From: Photobacterium sp. GB-56
GTDB lineage: Bacteria; Pseudomonadota; Gammaproteobacteria; Enterobacterales; Vibrionaceae
Reading direction: 5' to 3'
Length of the DNA stretch: 64,000 nt
Assembly (NCBI RefSeq): GCF_003026105.1
Contig: NZ_PYNW01000003.1
Location: 62,001 to 126,000, forward strand
Shown here: positions 54,726 through 63,598 of the stretch, one piece after another
Layout of the letters: each line of letters opens with the position of its first letter
Numbering within the stretch: position 1 is the first letter of the stretch
Made by a program: the position numbers and the translations under genes
The notes under the pieces: model-generated
Database searches by the model: none
What the model was told of the DNA's origin: nothing
The model's input: the letters and a program-made list of their open reading frames with translations, nothing else

Positions 54726-57700
54726 GTGAATAAATTAACAGATGAAATTCAATTAGGCTTATCACAAGCCAAATTCAAAAACCGCATTGTTATGGCACCA
54801 ATGACCATTCAATCTGCATTTTTTGATGGTGGTGTTACACAAGAAATGATCGACTATTATGCCGCTCGCTCTGGCGATGCTGGCGCAGTCATTGTTGAAA
54901 GTGCGTTTGTTGAAAATTACGGTAGAGCATTTCCCGGTGCATTAGGTATCAATACCGACAGTAAGATTGCTGGGCTTAAGAAGTTAGCATCGGCAATTAA
55001 AGAGAAAGGCTCAAAGGCTATTCTTCAGATCTACCATGCCGGCCGTATGGCAAATGGCGAATACAATGGTGGCCATCAACCTATATCGGCGAGTCCTGTC
55101 GCTGCGCTTCGCGATAATGCAGAAACACCACTTGAAATGACGAAAGAGCAGATTGGCTTCATGATTGATGCTTTTGCTAATGCTGTTCATCGTGCAATTG
55201 TTGCGGGCTTTGATGGTGTTGAGATCCATGGCGCTAATACATACATCCTTCAACAGTTTTTCTCTCCACACTCAAACCGTCGAAATGATAAGTGGGGCGG
55301 TGATATTGAAAAACGTACGACATTCCCTCTTGCTGTTTTAAATGAAGCGAAAAGAGTTGTCGCTGATCACCAACGCGATGATTTCATTATTGGTTACCGT
55401 TTCTCTCCTGAAGAAATTGAAGAGCCTGGTATTCGTTTTGAAGATACCATGTACTTGCTTGATAAGTTGGCTGCGAGTGGTCTTGATTATTTCCACTTTT
55501 CGATGGGTAACTATACTCGAAATTCGATTGTAAACCCTGAAGATAAAGAACTACTTATTCGTAAATACCATGCGCTTAAATCTGACAATGTTGCCAAAAT
55601 CCCTGTAATAGGTGTTGGTGGTATCGCTCAGCGTTCAGATGCTGATCAAGCGTTAGCACAAGGTTACGACATGGTGAGTGTGGGTAAAGGTTTCCTTGTT
55701 GAGCCAACATGGGCGACTAAAGCGATCAATGGTGAAGAATGTGCCGAGTTCGCTGATATTGAGCAACAACATCAACTGAAGATCCCAACACCACTTTGGG
55801 AAATCATGGATTACATGATTGTTGATAGTAAAGCTGAGGCATTAAAGCACCAGCGTATTAAAGAATTACAAAACGTTGAGATCACCTTTGAGCCTGGTGA
55901 GTACACCGCTTATGGCTACGGTCATAATGGCAAATTACCTGTAACGGTGACGTTCTCTGAAGACAAGATCCTCGATATTATCGTTGATTCATCAAAAGAG
56001 TCAGACGGTATTGCTAACCCTGCGTTTGAACGTATTCCACAACAAATTATGGAAGGCCAAACGCTAAATATTGATGTGATTTCTGGTGCGACAGTGAGTA
56101 GCCAAGCGGTTATTGACGGTGTATCTGATGCTGTTGATTTAGCGGGTGGTAACTCGGAAGCGCTTCGTTGTAAAGCACGTGAAGCGGTTGAATGGTCTAC
56201 GGAAGTTATCGAAAAAACTGTCGATGTTGTTGTTGTCGGTGGCGGTGGTGCAGGTTTAAGTGCAGCGCTTACTGCTTTAGATAATGGTAAGTCTGTTATC
56301 TTGCTAGAAAAATTCCCTGCTGTTGGTGGTAACACTGTACGTACAGGCGGTTGGGTGAATGCAGCAGAGCCTAAGTGGGTAAAAGATTTCCCTGCGATTG
56401 CTGGTGAAGTGGATTATCTTAAAGCAATTGCCGATACACCTGAATCAGACATTGCAGAAGAATATCTTGCAGATTTCCGTAAACTGAAAGATCAACTAGC
56501 TAACTATTTCCTTGATACTGAAAGTGGCAAAAATTACCTGTTTGATTCCGTTGAACTGCACCTAATTCAGACATACCTAGGTGGTAAACGTACTAACCTT
56601 GATGGCGAACCAATTCATGGTCAATACGATTTAGTACAGACGTTAACAAGTCGTGCAATGGAATCGATTGATTGGTTAACGGAAAAAGGCATCGACTTTA
56701 ACCGTGGCATGGTGGATATCGCTGTTGGTGCGCTATGGCGTCGAGCGCACAAACCTAATCGCCCTAAAGGTGTTGAGTTTGTCGAAAAACTGCAAAAGCA
56801 AGTAATTGCCCAAGGTGGTCATATCATTACGGATGCGCGAGCTGAGGAATTGATTGTTGATGATGGAAAAGTGGTCGGTATTAAAGCAACGCATTCAGAC
56901 GGTACAAAATATGTGCTAACCACTCATTGTGGTGTTGTACTGGCGTCTGGTGGTTTTGGTGCTAACACCAAAATGCTGCAAAAATACAACAACTACTGGA
57001 ACGAGATTGCCGACGATATTAAAACAACCAACTCACCTGCGCTTATTGGTGATGGTATTGAAATCGGTGAAAAAGTCGGTGCTGATTTAGTGGGCATGGA
57101 ATATGTTCAGTTAATGCCGATTGGTGATCCTAAATCTGGTGCGTTATTAACGGGTCTTATTGTTCCACCTGAAAACTTTGTCTTTGTTAACAACCAAGGC
57201 AAGCGCTTTGTCGATGAATGTGAAAGTCGAGACGTGCTTTCTCGTTCTTTCTTCGACAATGGTGGTGTGATTTATATGATTGCTGATGAAGCTATCCGTC
57301 AAACAGCAGCGAACACCACAGATGAAACCATTGAGCGTGAGATCGAAGAAGGTATTATTATCAAAGCAGATTCCATTGAAGAATTAGCGCAAAAAATTAA
57401 TGTACCGACCGAAGCGTTAACAGAAACGATTCGCCGTTATAACAGCTACGTTGATGAAGGGCGTGATCCTGAATTCCACAAAGGCGCACTTGGCTTAAAA
57501 GTGGAAAAAGCACCGTTCTATGCAACGCCACGTAAGCCTTCAGTTCACCATACAATGGGTGGCTTGAAGATCAATACTCAAGCGTGTGTATTGGATAAAA
57601 CGGGGACACCAATCTCTGGGCTATATGCAGCCGGTGAGGTGACTGGTGGTATTCATGCTGGTAACCGTTTAGGTGGTAATGCGTTGATTGATATCTTCAC

Positions 57701-57743
57701 TTATGGTCGTATAGCGGGTGATAGCGTATCTAACCGCGTTTAA
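54726..57743 (+). CDS. three-domain flavin NADH:2-enoate (fumarate-type) reductase
   Basis: A protein of 1,005 residues when started at the GTG at 54726 (TTGGAA ten bases upstream); a TTG at 54711 would add five. Domains in order: old-yellow-enzyme-like NADH:flavin oxidoreductase (~5-365; LQIYHAGRM, EIHGANTYILQQFFSPHSNRR cut to its core); FMN_bind (~395-475) with the flavinylation motif VISGATVSS, whose Thr456 should carry covalent FMN; and a flavocytochrome-c/fumarate-reductase FAD domain (~495-1005; VVVVGGGGAGLSAAL, ESRDVLS, HTMGGLKI, NRLGGNALID). The Arg in SRD and in NRLGG match the dicarboxylate-binding arginines of fumarate reductases rather than urocanate reductase. Characterised relatives are the soluble NADH:fumarate reductase of Klebsiella and the NADH:acrylate reductase of Vibrio. 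The exact substrate is undecided. The next gene is the expected flavin transferase. Confidence 0.9.
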   Translation: MNKLTDEIQLGLSQAKFKNRIVMAPMTIQSAFFDGGVTQEMIDYYAARSGDAGAVIVESAFVENYGRAFPGALGINTDSKIAGLKKLASAIKEKGSKAILQIYHAGRMANGEYNGGHQPISASPVAALRDNAETPLEMTKEQIGFMIDAFANAVHRAIVAGFDGVEIHGANTYILQQFFSPHSNRRNDKWGGDIEKRTTFPLAVLNEAKRVVADHQRDDFIIGYRFSPEEIEEPGIRFEDTMYLLDKLAASGLDYFHFSMGNYTRNSIVNPEDKELLIRKYHALKSDNVAKIPVIGVGGIAQRSDADQALAQGYDMVSVGKGFLVEPTWATKAINGEECAEFADIEQQHQLKIPTPLWEIMDYMIVDSKAEALKHQRIKELQNVEITFEPGEYTAYGYGHNGKLPVTVTFSEDKILDIIVDSSKESDGIANPAFERIPQQIMEGQTLNIDVISGATVSSQAVIDGVSDAVDLAGGNSEALRCKAREAVEWSTEVIEKTVDVVVVGGGGAGLSAALTALDNGKSVILLEKFPAVGGNTVRTGGWVNAAEPKWVKDFPAIAGEVDYLKAIADTPESDIAEEYLADFRKLKDQLANYFLDTESGKNYLFDSVELHLIQTYLGGKRTNLDGEPIHGQYDLVQTLTSRAMESIDWLTEKGIDFNRGMVDIAVGALWRRAHKPNRPKGVEFVEKLQKQVIAQGGHIITDARAEELIVDDGKVVGIKATHSDGTKYVLTTHCGVVLASGGFGANTKMLQKYNNYWNEIADDIKTTNSPALIGDGIEIGEKVGADLVGMEYVQLMPIGDPKSGALLTGLIVPPENFVFVNNQGKRFVDECESRDVLSRSFFDNGGVIYMIADEAIRQTAANTTDETIEREIEEGIIIKADSIEELAQKINVPTEALTETIRRYNSYVDEGRDPEFHKGALGLKVEKAPFYATPRKPSVHHTMGGLKINTQACVLDKTGTPISGLYAAGEVTGGIHAGNRLGGNALIDIFTYGRIAGDSVSNRV

Positions 57744-57752
57744 TTAGATATA

Positions 57753-57781
57753 TACCCAAGCATCTTGAAGTTACTTGGGTA
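57753..57781. repeat. hairpin of a dispersed-repeat type
   Basis: TACCCAAG (57753-57760) is perfectly inverted as CTTGGGTA (57774-57781) with a 13-base loop. From general knowledge of the group this resembles a short intergenic hairpin repeat common in Vibrionaceae genomes; no second copy is seen in this window. Confidence 0.5.
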
Positions 57782-57782
57782 C

Positions 57783-57809
57783 AAAGGGAAGCCATGTGCT
57801 TCCCTTTTT
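57783..57809 (+). terminator. intrinsic terminator between the reductase gene and apbE
   Basis: AAAGGGAAGC (57783-57792) and GCTTCCCTTT (57798-57807) form a perfect 10-base stem with a five-base loop and a short T-run. It lies 24 bases before the apbE start, so apbE is expressed by read-through or from a promoter inside the reductase gene. Confidence 0.85.
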
Positions 57810-57832
57810 ACTATTTAACGAGAACAGAGTTA

Positions 57833-58780
57833 ATGGCAAGTTATAAAACGCGTTTTCCTATGATGGGAACCTTTATTGATCTTGTGGTTCATCATGAACG
57901 TGGTGAAGCATTGATCAAAGAATGTTATCTGCAACTTCAAGAATTTACTCAACGTTTTACGGTTAATCAGACGCAATCTGAACTGATGCGCGTCAATAAC
58001 TACGCAGGCATTCGAGCTGTCCGTGTAAAGCCGGATCTTTATGCGCTGATTAAGAAATCAAAAGCGATCAGTGTCGATCCTCAAAATCCGTTTAATGTGG
58101 CGATTGGGCCACTGGTTAAAACATGGCATATCGGTTTTAAAGATGCCAAGTTACCCACCGATGTGGAGCTTGCGGAAAAATTACAGCTTGTCGATCCATC
58201 AAACATTATCCTAGATGATGACTATCAGTCGGTATACCTTTCTCAAACGGGTATGCAGATAGATTTAGGCGCTATCGCTAAGGGATATTTTGCTGATCGG
58301 ATCAAAGATTTTCTTACCGCTAACGGGGTCGAGCATGGCTTTATTAACCTTGGTGGTAATGTACTGACCATTGGTTACTCGCCTGAGAATGCTTCACAAA
58401 CATGGAATGTCGGTATTCAAAACCCGCTGGCAGCTTCGCGTGGCGATATCTGCCGAGTTGTGCCTTTAAGAGATTATTCAATGGTAACGTCTGGCATTAA
58501 TGAACGTTATTTTGAATACCATGGGCAGCGATACCATCACCTTCTTGATGGGCAAACGGGCAAGCCTATCTCAACCAATATCGCGAGTGTGACGATTATT
58601 TCAAAGCTCTCTGTTGATGGTGAAATATGGAGCACTGCTGGTTTTTTATCATCCATTGATGATGCGCTTGCTTATCTTAATCGTCAGGCAGGGATTGAGG
58701 CGGTATTGATCTCAAATCAAGGTGACGTTTTTGTCACTCATGGCCTAACTGATAACGGTACAGTTATTCAGATGCGCTAA
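57833..58780 (+). CDS. apbE: FAD:protein FMN transferase ApbE
   Basis: A protein of 315 residues from the ATG at 57833; an upstream ATG would place the start inside the terminator. Family motifs are FPMMGTFIDLVV at the N-terminus, IDLGAIAKGYFADRI (~142-156), GFINLGGNVLTIG and SVDGEIWSTAGFL near the C-terminus. ApbE moves FMN from FAD onto a Thr in FMN_bind-type domains. There is no lipoprotein signal, so the enzyme is cytoplasmic, fitting the cytoplasmic reductase encoded just upstream with its SGATVSS acceptor motif. Confidence 0.94.
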   Translation: MASYKTRFPMMGTFIDLVVHHERGEALIKECYLQLQEFTQRFTVNQTQSELMRVNNYAGIRAVRVKPDLYALIKKSKAISVDPQNPFNVAIGPLVKTWHIGFKDAKLPTDVELAEKLQLVDPSNIILDDDYQSVYLSQTGMQIDLGAIAKGYFADRIKDFLTANGVEHGFINLGGNVLTIGYSPENASQTWNVGIQNPLAASRGDICRVVPLRDYSMVTSGINERYFEYHGQRYHHLLDGQTGKPISTNIASVTIISKLSVDGEIWSTAGFLSSIDDALAYLNRQAGIEAVLISNQGDVFVTHGLTDNGTVIQMR

Positions 58781-58998
58781 ATAGCAATATTTGACTATTA
58801 AAGTGAAATACAGCTCTATGTTTTCCTGTTTTTACCACTTAAAACAACAAAAAATGTGTAAGTTGCATTTCCTACATTGCTCCATGATGATAAGTTTCTC
58901 ACACAGATAGATGACTGGCTGGTATTTGAGTTTGTCAGTGTTTGTACAAATGAAACGATATTATTCAATTGCCAATTATTCGGTATGGAGAAATGAAC

Positions 58999-60045
58999 AT
59001 GGCGTGCTCAGCGATCAAAACAGCGGTTATTGGTTATGGTTTTTCAGCTCAAACCTTTCATATTCCATTTATTACAAGCCTAAAAGAGTTTGAGCTAACG
59101 GCGATAAGCACAAGTAAGCAACAACAACTTCAAGAAGATTGGCCATTAATTCAACATTTTGATAGTGCAGAAGCGCTGATAACCTCCTCCGATGCTGAAT
59201 TAGTGATCATTACCGCGCCAAATGATGTCCACTTTCAGTTAGCGAAAGCAGCCTTAGAGAATGGTAAACACGTCATTATTGAAAAGCCATTTGTCACCAA
59301 GGTTGAAGATGGAGAAGTACTGATCGCATTAGCAAAAGAAAAGGGGCTAATGCTGAGTATTTACCACAATCGACGTTGGGATGGTGACTTTCTTACCGTG
59401 AAAAAAATGATCGATGAAAAACGTTTTGGAGAGTTAAAACATTTTGAATCTCACTTCGATCGCTTTCGTCCTGTGGTTCGCGAACGTTGGAAAGAGCAAG
59501 CCGCAGATGGTGGCGGCATATTATTTGATTTAGGATCACATCTGCTGGATCAATCGATCACCTTGTTTGGATTACCAGACGCGATCACGGCAGATTGTAG
59601 AGTCACGCGTAAAGGCTCTAATAATGTTGATTACTTCCACTTACTTTTACATTACTCAACTCACCTTGTTGTGCTTCATGGCGACATGATAAGTGCTGGC
59701 GAAAATAAGCGTTTTACTATTAAAGGTACTGGTGGCTGTTATGAAAAGCTGAGTATTGATCCGCAAGAGCAATACTTAGTTTCTGGTGTTATGCCTGTAA
59801 ATGAAGATTGGTTAGCAGAATCACCGTCTCAGTATGGCAACTTTTATGATGAGCAAAGTTGTACGCCTGTGCCAACAGTGAAAGGGTGTTATCAGGAATA
59901 TTATCACCAAGTGGCTAAAGCCATTCGCCAAGGTGTGACATGTCCAGTTAAAGCAGAAGATGCGCTTTTAAATATTAAGTTAATAGAGTTGGCGTTGGAA
60001 AGCAGCCGTTTAGGTAAGAAAATACAACTTAAAGATGCTGTCTAA
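58999..60045 (+). CDS. ydgJ: Gfo/Idh/MocA-family oxidoreductase YdgJ
   Basis: A protein of 348 residues from the ATG at 58999; GGAG ends eight bases upstream of it but only two bases before the ATG at 58993, which decides the start. The N-terminal NAD(P)-binding fold shows AVIGYGFSAQTFHIPFI; IIEKPF carries the conserved catalytic Lys; and YHNRRWDGDFLT and FESHFDRFRPVVRERW match E. coli YdgJ almost word for word. It is a predicted NAD(P)-dependent sugar or polyol dehydrogenase; the substrate is not known. Confidence 0.92.
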   Translation: MACSAIKTAVIGYGFSAQTFHIPFITSLKEFELTAISTSKQQQLQEDWPLIQHFDSAEALITSSDAELVIITAPNDVHFQLAKAALENGKHVIIEKPFVTKVEDGEVLIALAKEKGLMLSIYHNRRWDGDFLTVKKMIDEKRFGELKHFESHFDRFRPVVRERWKEQAADGGGILFDLGSHLLDQSITLFGLPDAITADCRVTRKGSNNVDYFHLLLHYSTHLVVLHGDMISAGENKRFTIKGTGGCYEKLSIDPQEQYLVSGVMPVNEDWLAESPSQYGNFYDEQSCTPVPTVKGCYQEYYHQVAKAIRQGVTCPVKAEDALLNIKLIELALESSRLGKKIQLKDAV

Positions 60046-60099
60046 ATACACTCTCAATAGGCGTTTAGATATTTAAGAACGCTAATCAGTTTTAAATAA

Positions 60100-60134
60100 A
60101 AGCCAAACTTAACTTTTTAAGTTTGGCTTAGTTT
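60100..60134. terminator. convergent intrinsic terminator
   Basis: AAGCCAAACTTAA (60100-60112) pairs with TTAAGTTTGGCTT (60117-60129), a perfect 13-base stem with a four-base loop, between the convergent ydgJ and lipoprotein genes. Confidence 0.9.
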
Positions 60135-60149
60135 CTCCGTTCAATGAAA

Positions 60150-60881
60150 TTAGATTGGTCTAATTACACCGTTTTCATCTGTACTCCAGTCGACCATAGC
60201 ATTATTTTTACCCACTAATCGACTTATGCTACTGACAAAATGACTTTCATCTGTGTTGGTATTATGACTATAAATTAAACCATAGAATTCATGAGCAAAA
60301 GCGTCAACGGTTTTGATACCATTATCATTTGAGAAGGTAAAAGTACCACCTAAATACACTTGGTCGGATTCGACTTCTTGAATATTGGCTTCTTGATCTG
60401 TTGCCTCTGGTATTTTAATAAAATTTGTTTCTTTTTGTGTGTTAGCAATATTATTTTGATTGAGCTTAAAAGTATTTGTGTTTTGATTAATTAAAGGTGC
60501 ATGAAATTGTATGTCTTTAATCGTGCTTATCTGAATCTTATCAGCTTGCTTTTGAACAGATAAAGTCCCTGATATCTCTTCAATACTCAACCCTTCATTA
60601 TGATTGCCACTATCGATAACTGCACAAGTATTATCGGTTTCGCCAATGTTAAGATCTTTTGCACAGTTTAGGGCGCTTTCAGTAATAACTAAAAAAGTAT
60701 CATAGTTAACTTGTGCGTATTGCTTTTTAACATCAGATGTTAAATTACCAAGATCAAGTGGAGTAGCTTTGTCTGTACCACCACCACCACCGCCACCGCT
60801 ATTATTATCGTCATTACCGCCGCCACCGCCACAACCCACTAATATTGTTGAAATGAGTACGAATAGGCATAACTTTTTCAT
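60150..60881 (-). CDS. lipoprotein with glycine-rich linker
   Basis: A protein of 243 residues with a lipobox (LVGC, Cys17) directly followed by two glycine runs split by NDDNNS (~18-35), a flexible tether of a kind common in surface or outer-membrane lipoproteins. The remaining ~200 residues have two cysteines (CAKDLNIG, NTCAVID) likely to form a disulfide and a beta-rich pattern. I do not recognise the family. The ribosome site AAGG precedes the ATG. Its upstream region shares a ~300-base non-coding sequence with the acyltransferase gene. Confidence 0.8.
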   Translation of the reverse strand: MKKLCLFVLISTILVGCGGGGGNDDNNSGGGGGGGTDKATPLDLGNLTSDVKKQYAQVNYDTFLVITESALNCAKDLNIGETDNTCAVIDSGNHNEGLSIEEISGTLSVQKQADKIQISTIKDIQFHAPLINQNTNTFKLNQNNIANTQKETNFIKIPEATDQEANIQEVESDQVYLGGTFTFSNDNGIKTVDAFAHEFYGLIYSHNTNTDESHFVSSISRLVGKNNAMVDWSTDENGVIRPI

Positions 60882-61523
60882 ATAAAAACCTTTTTAAAAA
60901 TGTGGGAAAATGTCATGTAAATAGATATATTTGAAAGATAATCAGCAAATAAATGTTAATAAATCAATTTTAAGTGACTGATTTAATTTGGTTATCGTTT
61001 TTAAGTTGGCTGTATTTTATTATTATCTATTGTCATGATATATAAACAAGCATTTATATAACCCATAACGAAATATTATGTTTTACATTTCTAATTATTC
61101 TTGATAAGAAAATTAATTAGTGGTTTTTTAAATGAGGTCGTGAAAATATTTAATAAGCTTAAAAAAACAAAGGTTATTGGTGATGTTTTTTTACCAAGTA
61201 TATTTTTACAGAAGTATTAAATAATAAAGACGTTTTCTTATGGTGGAGAGTATATACATAAATAGCCGGTATTACGCCGGCTTTTAAATGTATTGTTCTC
61301 TATTGGTCATATCTGGAGAGTTTGGTTACTAGAAATATGCAACCTCTATTCGCTGGAGATTCCGCTGAGTCTACCAGAATGAGTTATGTATACAGTAAAC
61401 GACACATCGAGACTAGTAGTGATAAGTGGTGCGTAGCTATTACTACCAGTCCAAATGCTATATCCAATAAGCTCGACTAGCTGTGACTCTATCACCGAGA
61501 TGAGAGTCACACGTTTAGCTAGA
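60882..61523. other. 642-base gap holding repeat copy 1
   Basis: No protein gene is seen. Bases ~61000-61297 are the diverged copy of the sequence at 62762-63095. Bases 61300-61523 are unique, with no feature I can name. Confidence 0.6.
61000..61297 (-). repeat. diverged ~300-base intergenic repeat, copy 1
   Basis: Three blocks match 62762-63095 in the same order. Block one (61000-61112) shares ATGATATATAAACA and CCATAAC. Block two (61134-61200) shares ATGAGGT, AAAAAACAA and GGTTATT. Block three (61264-61293) shares TACGCCGGCTTTTAAATG, with an AGCCG/CGGCT hairpin. It lies upstream of the glycine-rich lipoprotein gene. Confidence 0.75.
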
Positions 61524-62612
61524 TCAGAAAATACGTTTTAGAACGGGGGTCTTGCAGATAAGATAGCCAATAGCAAAAGAACCGATCACAGAGGGGATAG
61601 CAATGACCACAAAGTTGATTAAGGGTGTTTGGGTCATAAAAGACTGATAAAAGTCTGCGGTAAACCGCATTGGGATATTCTGCACCACATAGGCAGCAAA
61701 AGCGATACGGGTCAACATAGAGCTCCATCGTCCCTTGGTATTGAATAGCATTTTGAAGTTATAGAGTAGAAACATCGACATCCCTATCACAGTGAATCCA
61801 CGTATTGCCACATAAACCATATTAAGCATCTCACTATTCAGACCATAGCTAGAAGCTATCGTATAGATGAATAATCCCGCTACCCACATTAGAATTCCTA
61901 AAAAAGCGTGTTTACGTTCTAACTTATCGAGCCACTGATACCTATAAGCTAAGATACCAAAGTAAAACATGCTGATATACATCGGGAAATATTTAAGAAG
62001 GTGAAAGCCTAAGAAATTGCTACCTAGTGTTTCCATCAGATATAAGCCAACGAAATTGACCGGAATTATCATAATGGCAAACAGCAAGATCTTCCAAAGC
62101 GCCGGAAAAGGTTTATCAGTGTCAACCTTCTGATTCCCAGTACTGACAACTTGGAACAATGCAAATACCGCGCTAAATACAATCAAGGTCCAACAGAACC
62201 AGGTGACGCCTAATCCAATATTTCCGGTAAGGAAAAAGCCTTTAATGCTTGATACAGCAGACTCAATCGATCCACGTGTTTCGATCAAAAATAAGGTGAT
62301 TAGTGTAGGGATCCCGAGGCGTTTTAGTTTATCCAACATAAACTTTCCAGCCCCTTTACGTTCAAAAGAAGGGATCACGAAGTAGGCTGATATAAAGAAA
62401 AACAGTGACATAAAAAATGACTGGTTGATGCCCTGGAATGTGCCTAAAATCTCATATTGATATTGCATTGATTCTTTGACATGGGGCAAATTGTAACCAA
62501 TAGGATCCAGACCTGCCGTGGATGCACAATGGTGCAAAATCACTAATATCGTCAAAACCCACTTGATATTATCCAGATAGTCGTAGCGTTTCATTAGTGT
62601 TGAATTATTCAT
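61524..62612 (-). CDS. acyltransferase-3 family membrane protein
   Basis: A protein of 362 residues from the ATG at 62612, chosen because AGGAT lies seven bases upstream; an ATG at 62636 would add eight residues without a ribosome site. About ten membrane helices are visible. The N-terminus, YDYLDNIKWVLTILVILHHC, with a His-His pair in the first helix, then a SLFFFISAYFV helix, is the acyltransferase-3 (OPgC/OafB-type) pattern. These enzymes transfer acetyl or succinyl groups to sugars of exported glycans. No glycan gene is next to it, so the substrate is unknown. Confidence 0.87.
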   Translation of the reverse strand: MNNSTLMKRYDYLDNIKWVLTILVILHHCASTAGLDPIGYNLPHVKESMQYQYEILGTFQGINQSFFMSLFFFISAYFVIPSFERKGAGKFMLDKLKRLGIPTLITLFLIETRGSIESAVSSIKGFFLTGNIGLGVTWFCWTLIVFSAVFALFQVVSTGNQKVDTDKPFPALWKILLFAIMIIPVNFVGLYLMETLGSNFLGFHLLKYFPMYISMFYFGILAYRYQWLDKLERKHAFLGILMWVAGLFIYTIASSYGLNSEMLNMVYVAIRGFTVIGMSMFLLYNFKMLFNTKGRWSSMLTRIAFAAYVVQNIPMRFTADFYQSFMTQTPLINFVVIAIPSVIGSFAIGYLICKTPVLKRIF

Positions 62613-62761
62613 TGAGTATCCTGTTTCTATATGCATTTTTAATAAAGATATAAAAAGAGTGAGCCACTTAAATTAATGATAGAAAAATTTGATAATCTAA
62701 AATTATTATCAGTAATTAAATATAAAATTTGATAAGAAACTGACTATTTTAAAGTATCTTT

Positions 62762-63095
62762 CTTTAAGTTGTGCGTACATTATTGATCTTTATTGTAATG
62801 ATATATAAACACAACTTTAGGTAATCCATAACCAAAAATTATGCTTTATATTTTTGTCTGTTTCATTAATAAGAAACGCATTTTCTGGAATTTATTTTCT
62901 TATTAATCGACTTTTATAGCATTTATCATTATTCATAATTGGATGATAAGGTGGATTGCTAAAAAGTAGAAATTCGTTTTAAGATGAGGTTGCTAAGGGT
63001 TTTTAATAAACTTGAAAAAACAAGGTTATTAGTAATGATATTTTTCAACCATATATAATTAGCCGACACTACGCCGGCTTTTAAATGCATTATTC
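62762..63095 (-). repeat. diverged ~300-base intergenic repeat, copy 2
   Basis: Counterpart of 61000-61297 lying upstream of the acyltransferase gene. Its right end reaches the stop codon of the GNAT gene. Both copies sit 120-150 bases upstream of a minus-strand start and have the same orientation. Confidence 0.75.
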
Positions 63096-63596
63096 AAAAA
63101 ATGCTGGGTGATAGCTTACTTCACCTGTCGGAATTGAATCTTTAACAGGCAGGGCTAAGAAGTATTCAGCTGGCACACCTGTTAGGGTTAATTCTGGTTG
63201 GGCTTTAAAACCAAATCGACCATAATATTCAGGCTCACCTAATAGTACGAATCCCTCTGCACCATGTTCTTTTAACTGGGCTAATCCTTCGTTAATTAAC
63301 GCTTTACCAATCCCTTTTCCTTGTTGTTCTGGCAATACTGATACAGGTGCTAAACCGTACCAGTTTGTAGCTTCACCATTGATCAGTACTGGGGAGAAAG
63401 CGATATGACCAATAACTTGATTGTTTACTTCTGCGACTAACGATAGTGTTAAGGCGTTAGAATCTCGTAGGCGGTTAACGATTAAGTGCTCGGTTGGTTC
63501 TGAGCCCGGTTCATGATGAGGATGATCTTTAAATGCACTGTAAGTTAGCGTTTCAATCACAGTAATGTCTGAATCTTTTTCTACTCGAATGATCAT
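63090..63596 (-). CDS. GNAT family N-acetyltransferase (YhbS-like)
   Basis: A protein of 168 residues. The acetyl-CoA loop QGKGIGKALI is at ~91-100, after the beta-strand LAPVSVLPE; then comes FVLLGEPEYYGRFGFKAQPE, the YhbS-type wording. It acetylates an unknown amine-containing substrate. It follows the upstream methyltransferase gene by only two bases, so the two are cotranscribed. Confidence 0.9.
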   Translation of the reverse strand: MIIRVEKDSDITVIETLTYSAFKDHPHHEPGSEPTEHLIVNRLRDSNALTLSLVAEVNNQVIGHIAFSPVLINGEATNWYGLAPVSVLPEQQGKGIGKALINEGLAQLKEHGAEGFVLLGEPEYYGRFGFKAQPELTLTGVPAEYFLALPVKDSIPTGEVSYHPAFFE

Positions 63597-63598
63597 GT

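Noticed and set aside
61305..61323. 19-base near match (GGTCATATCTGGA) to the methyltransferase gene near 63838
   Set aside because: A match this short can occur by chance in a 64-kb AT-rich window; not enough to claim a gene relic.
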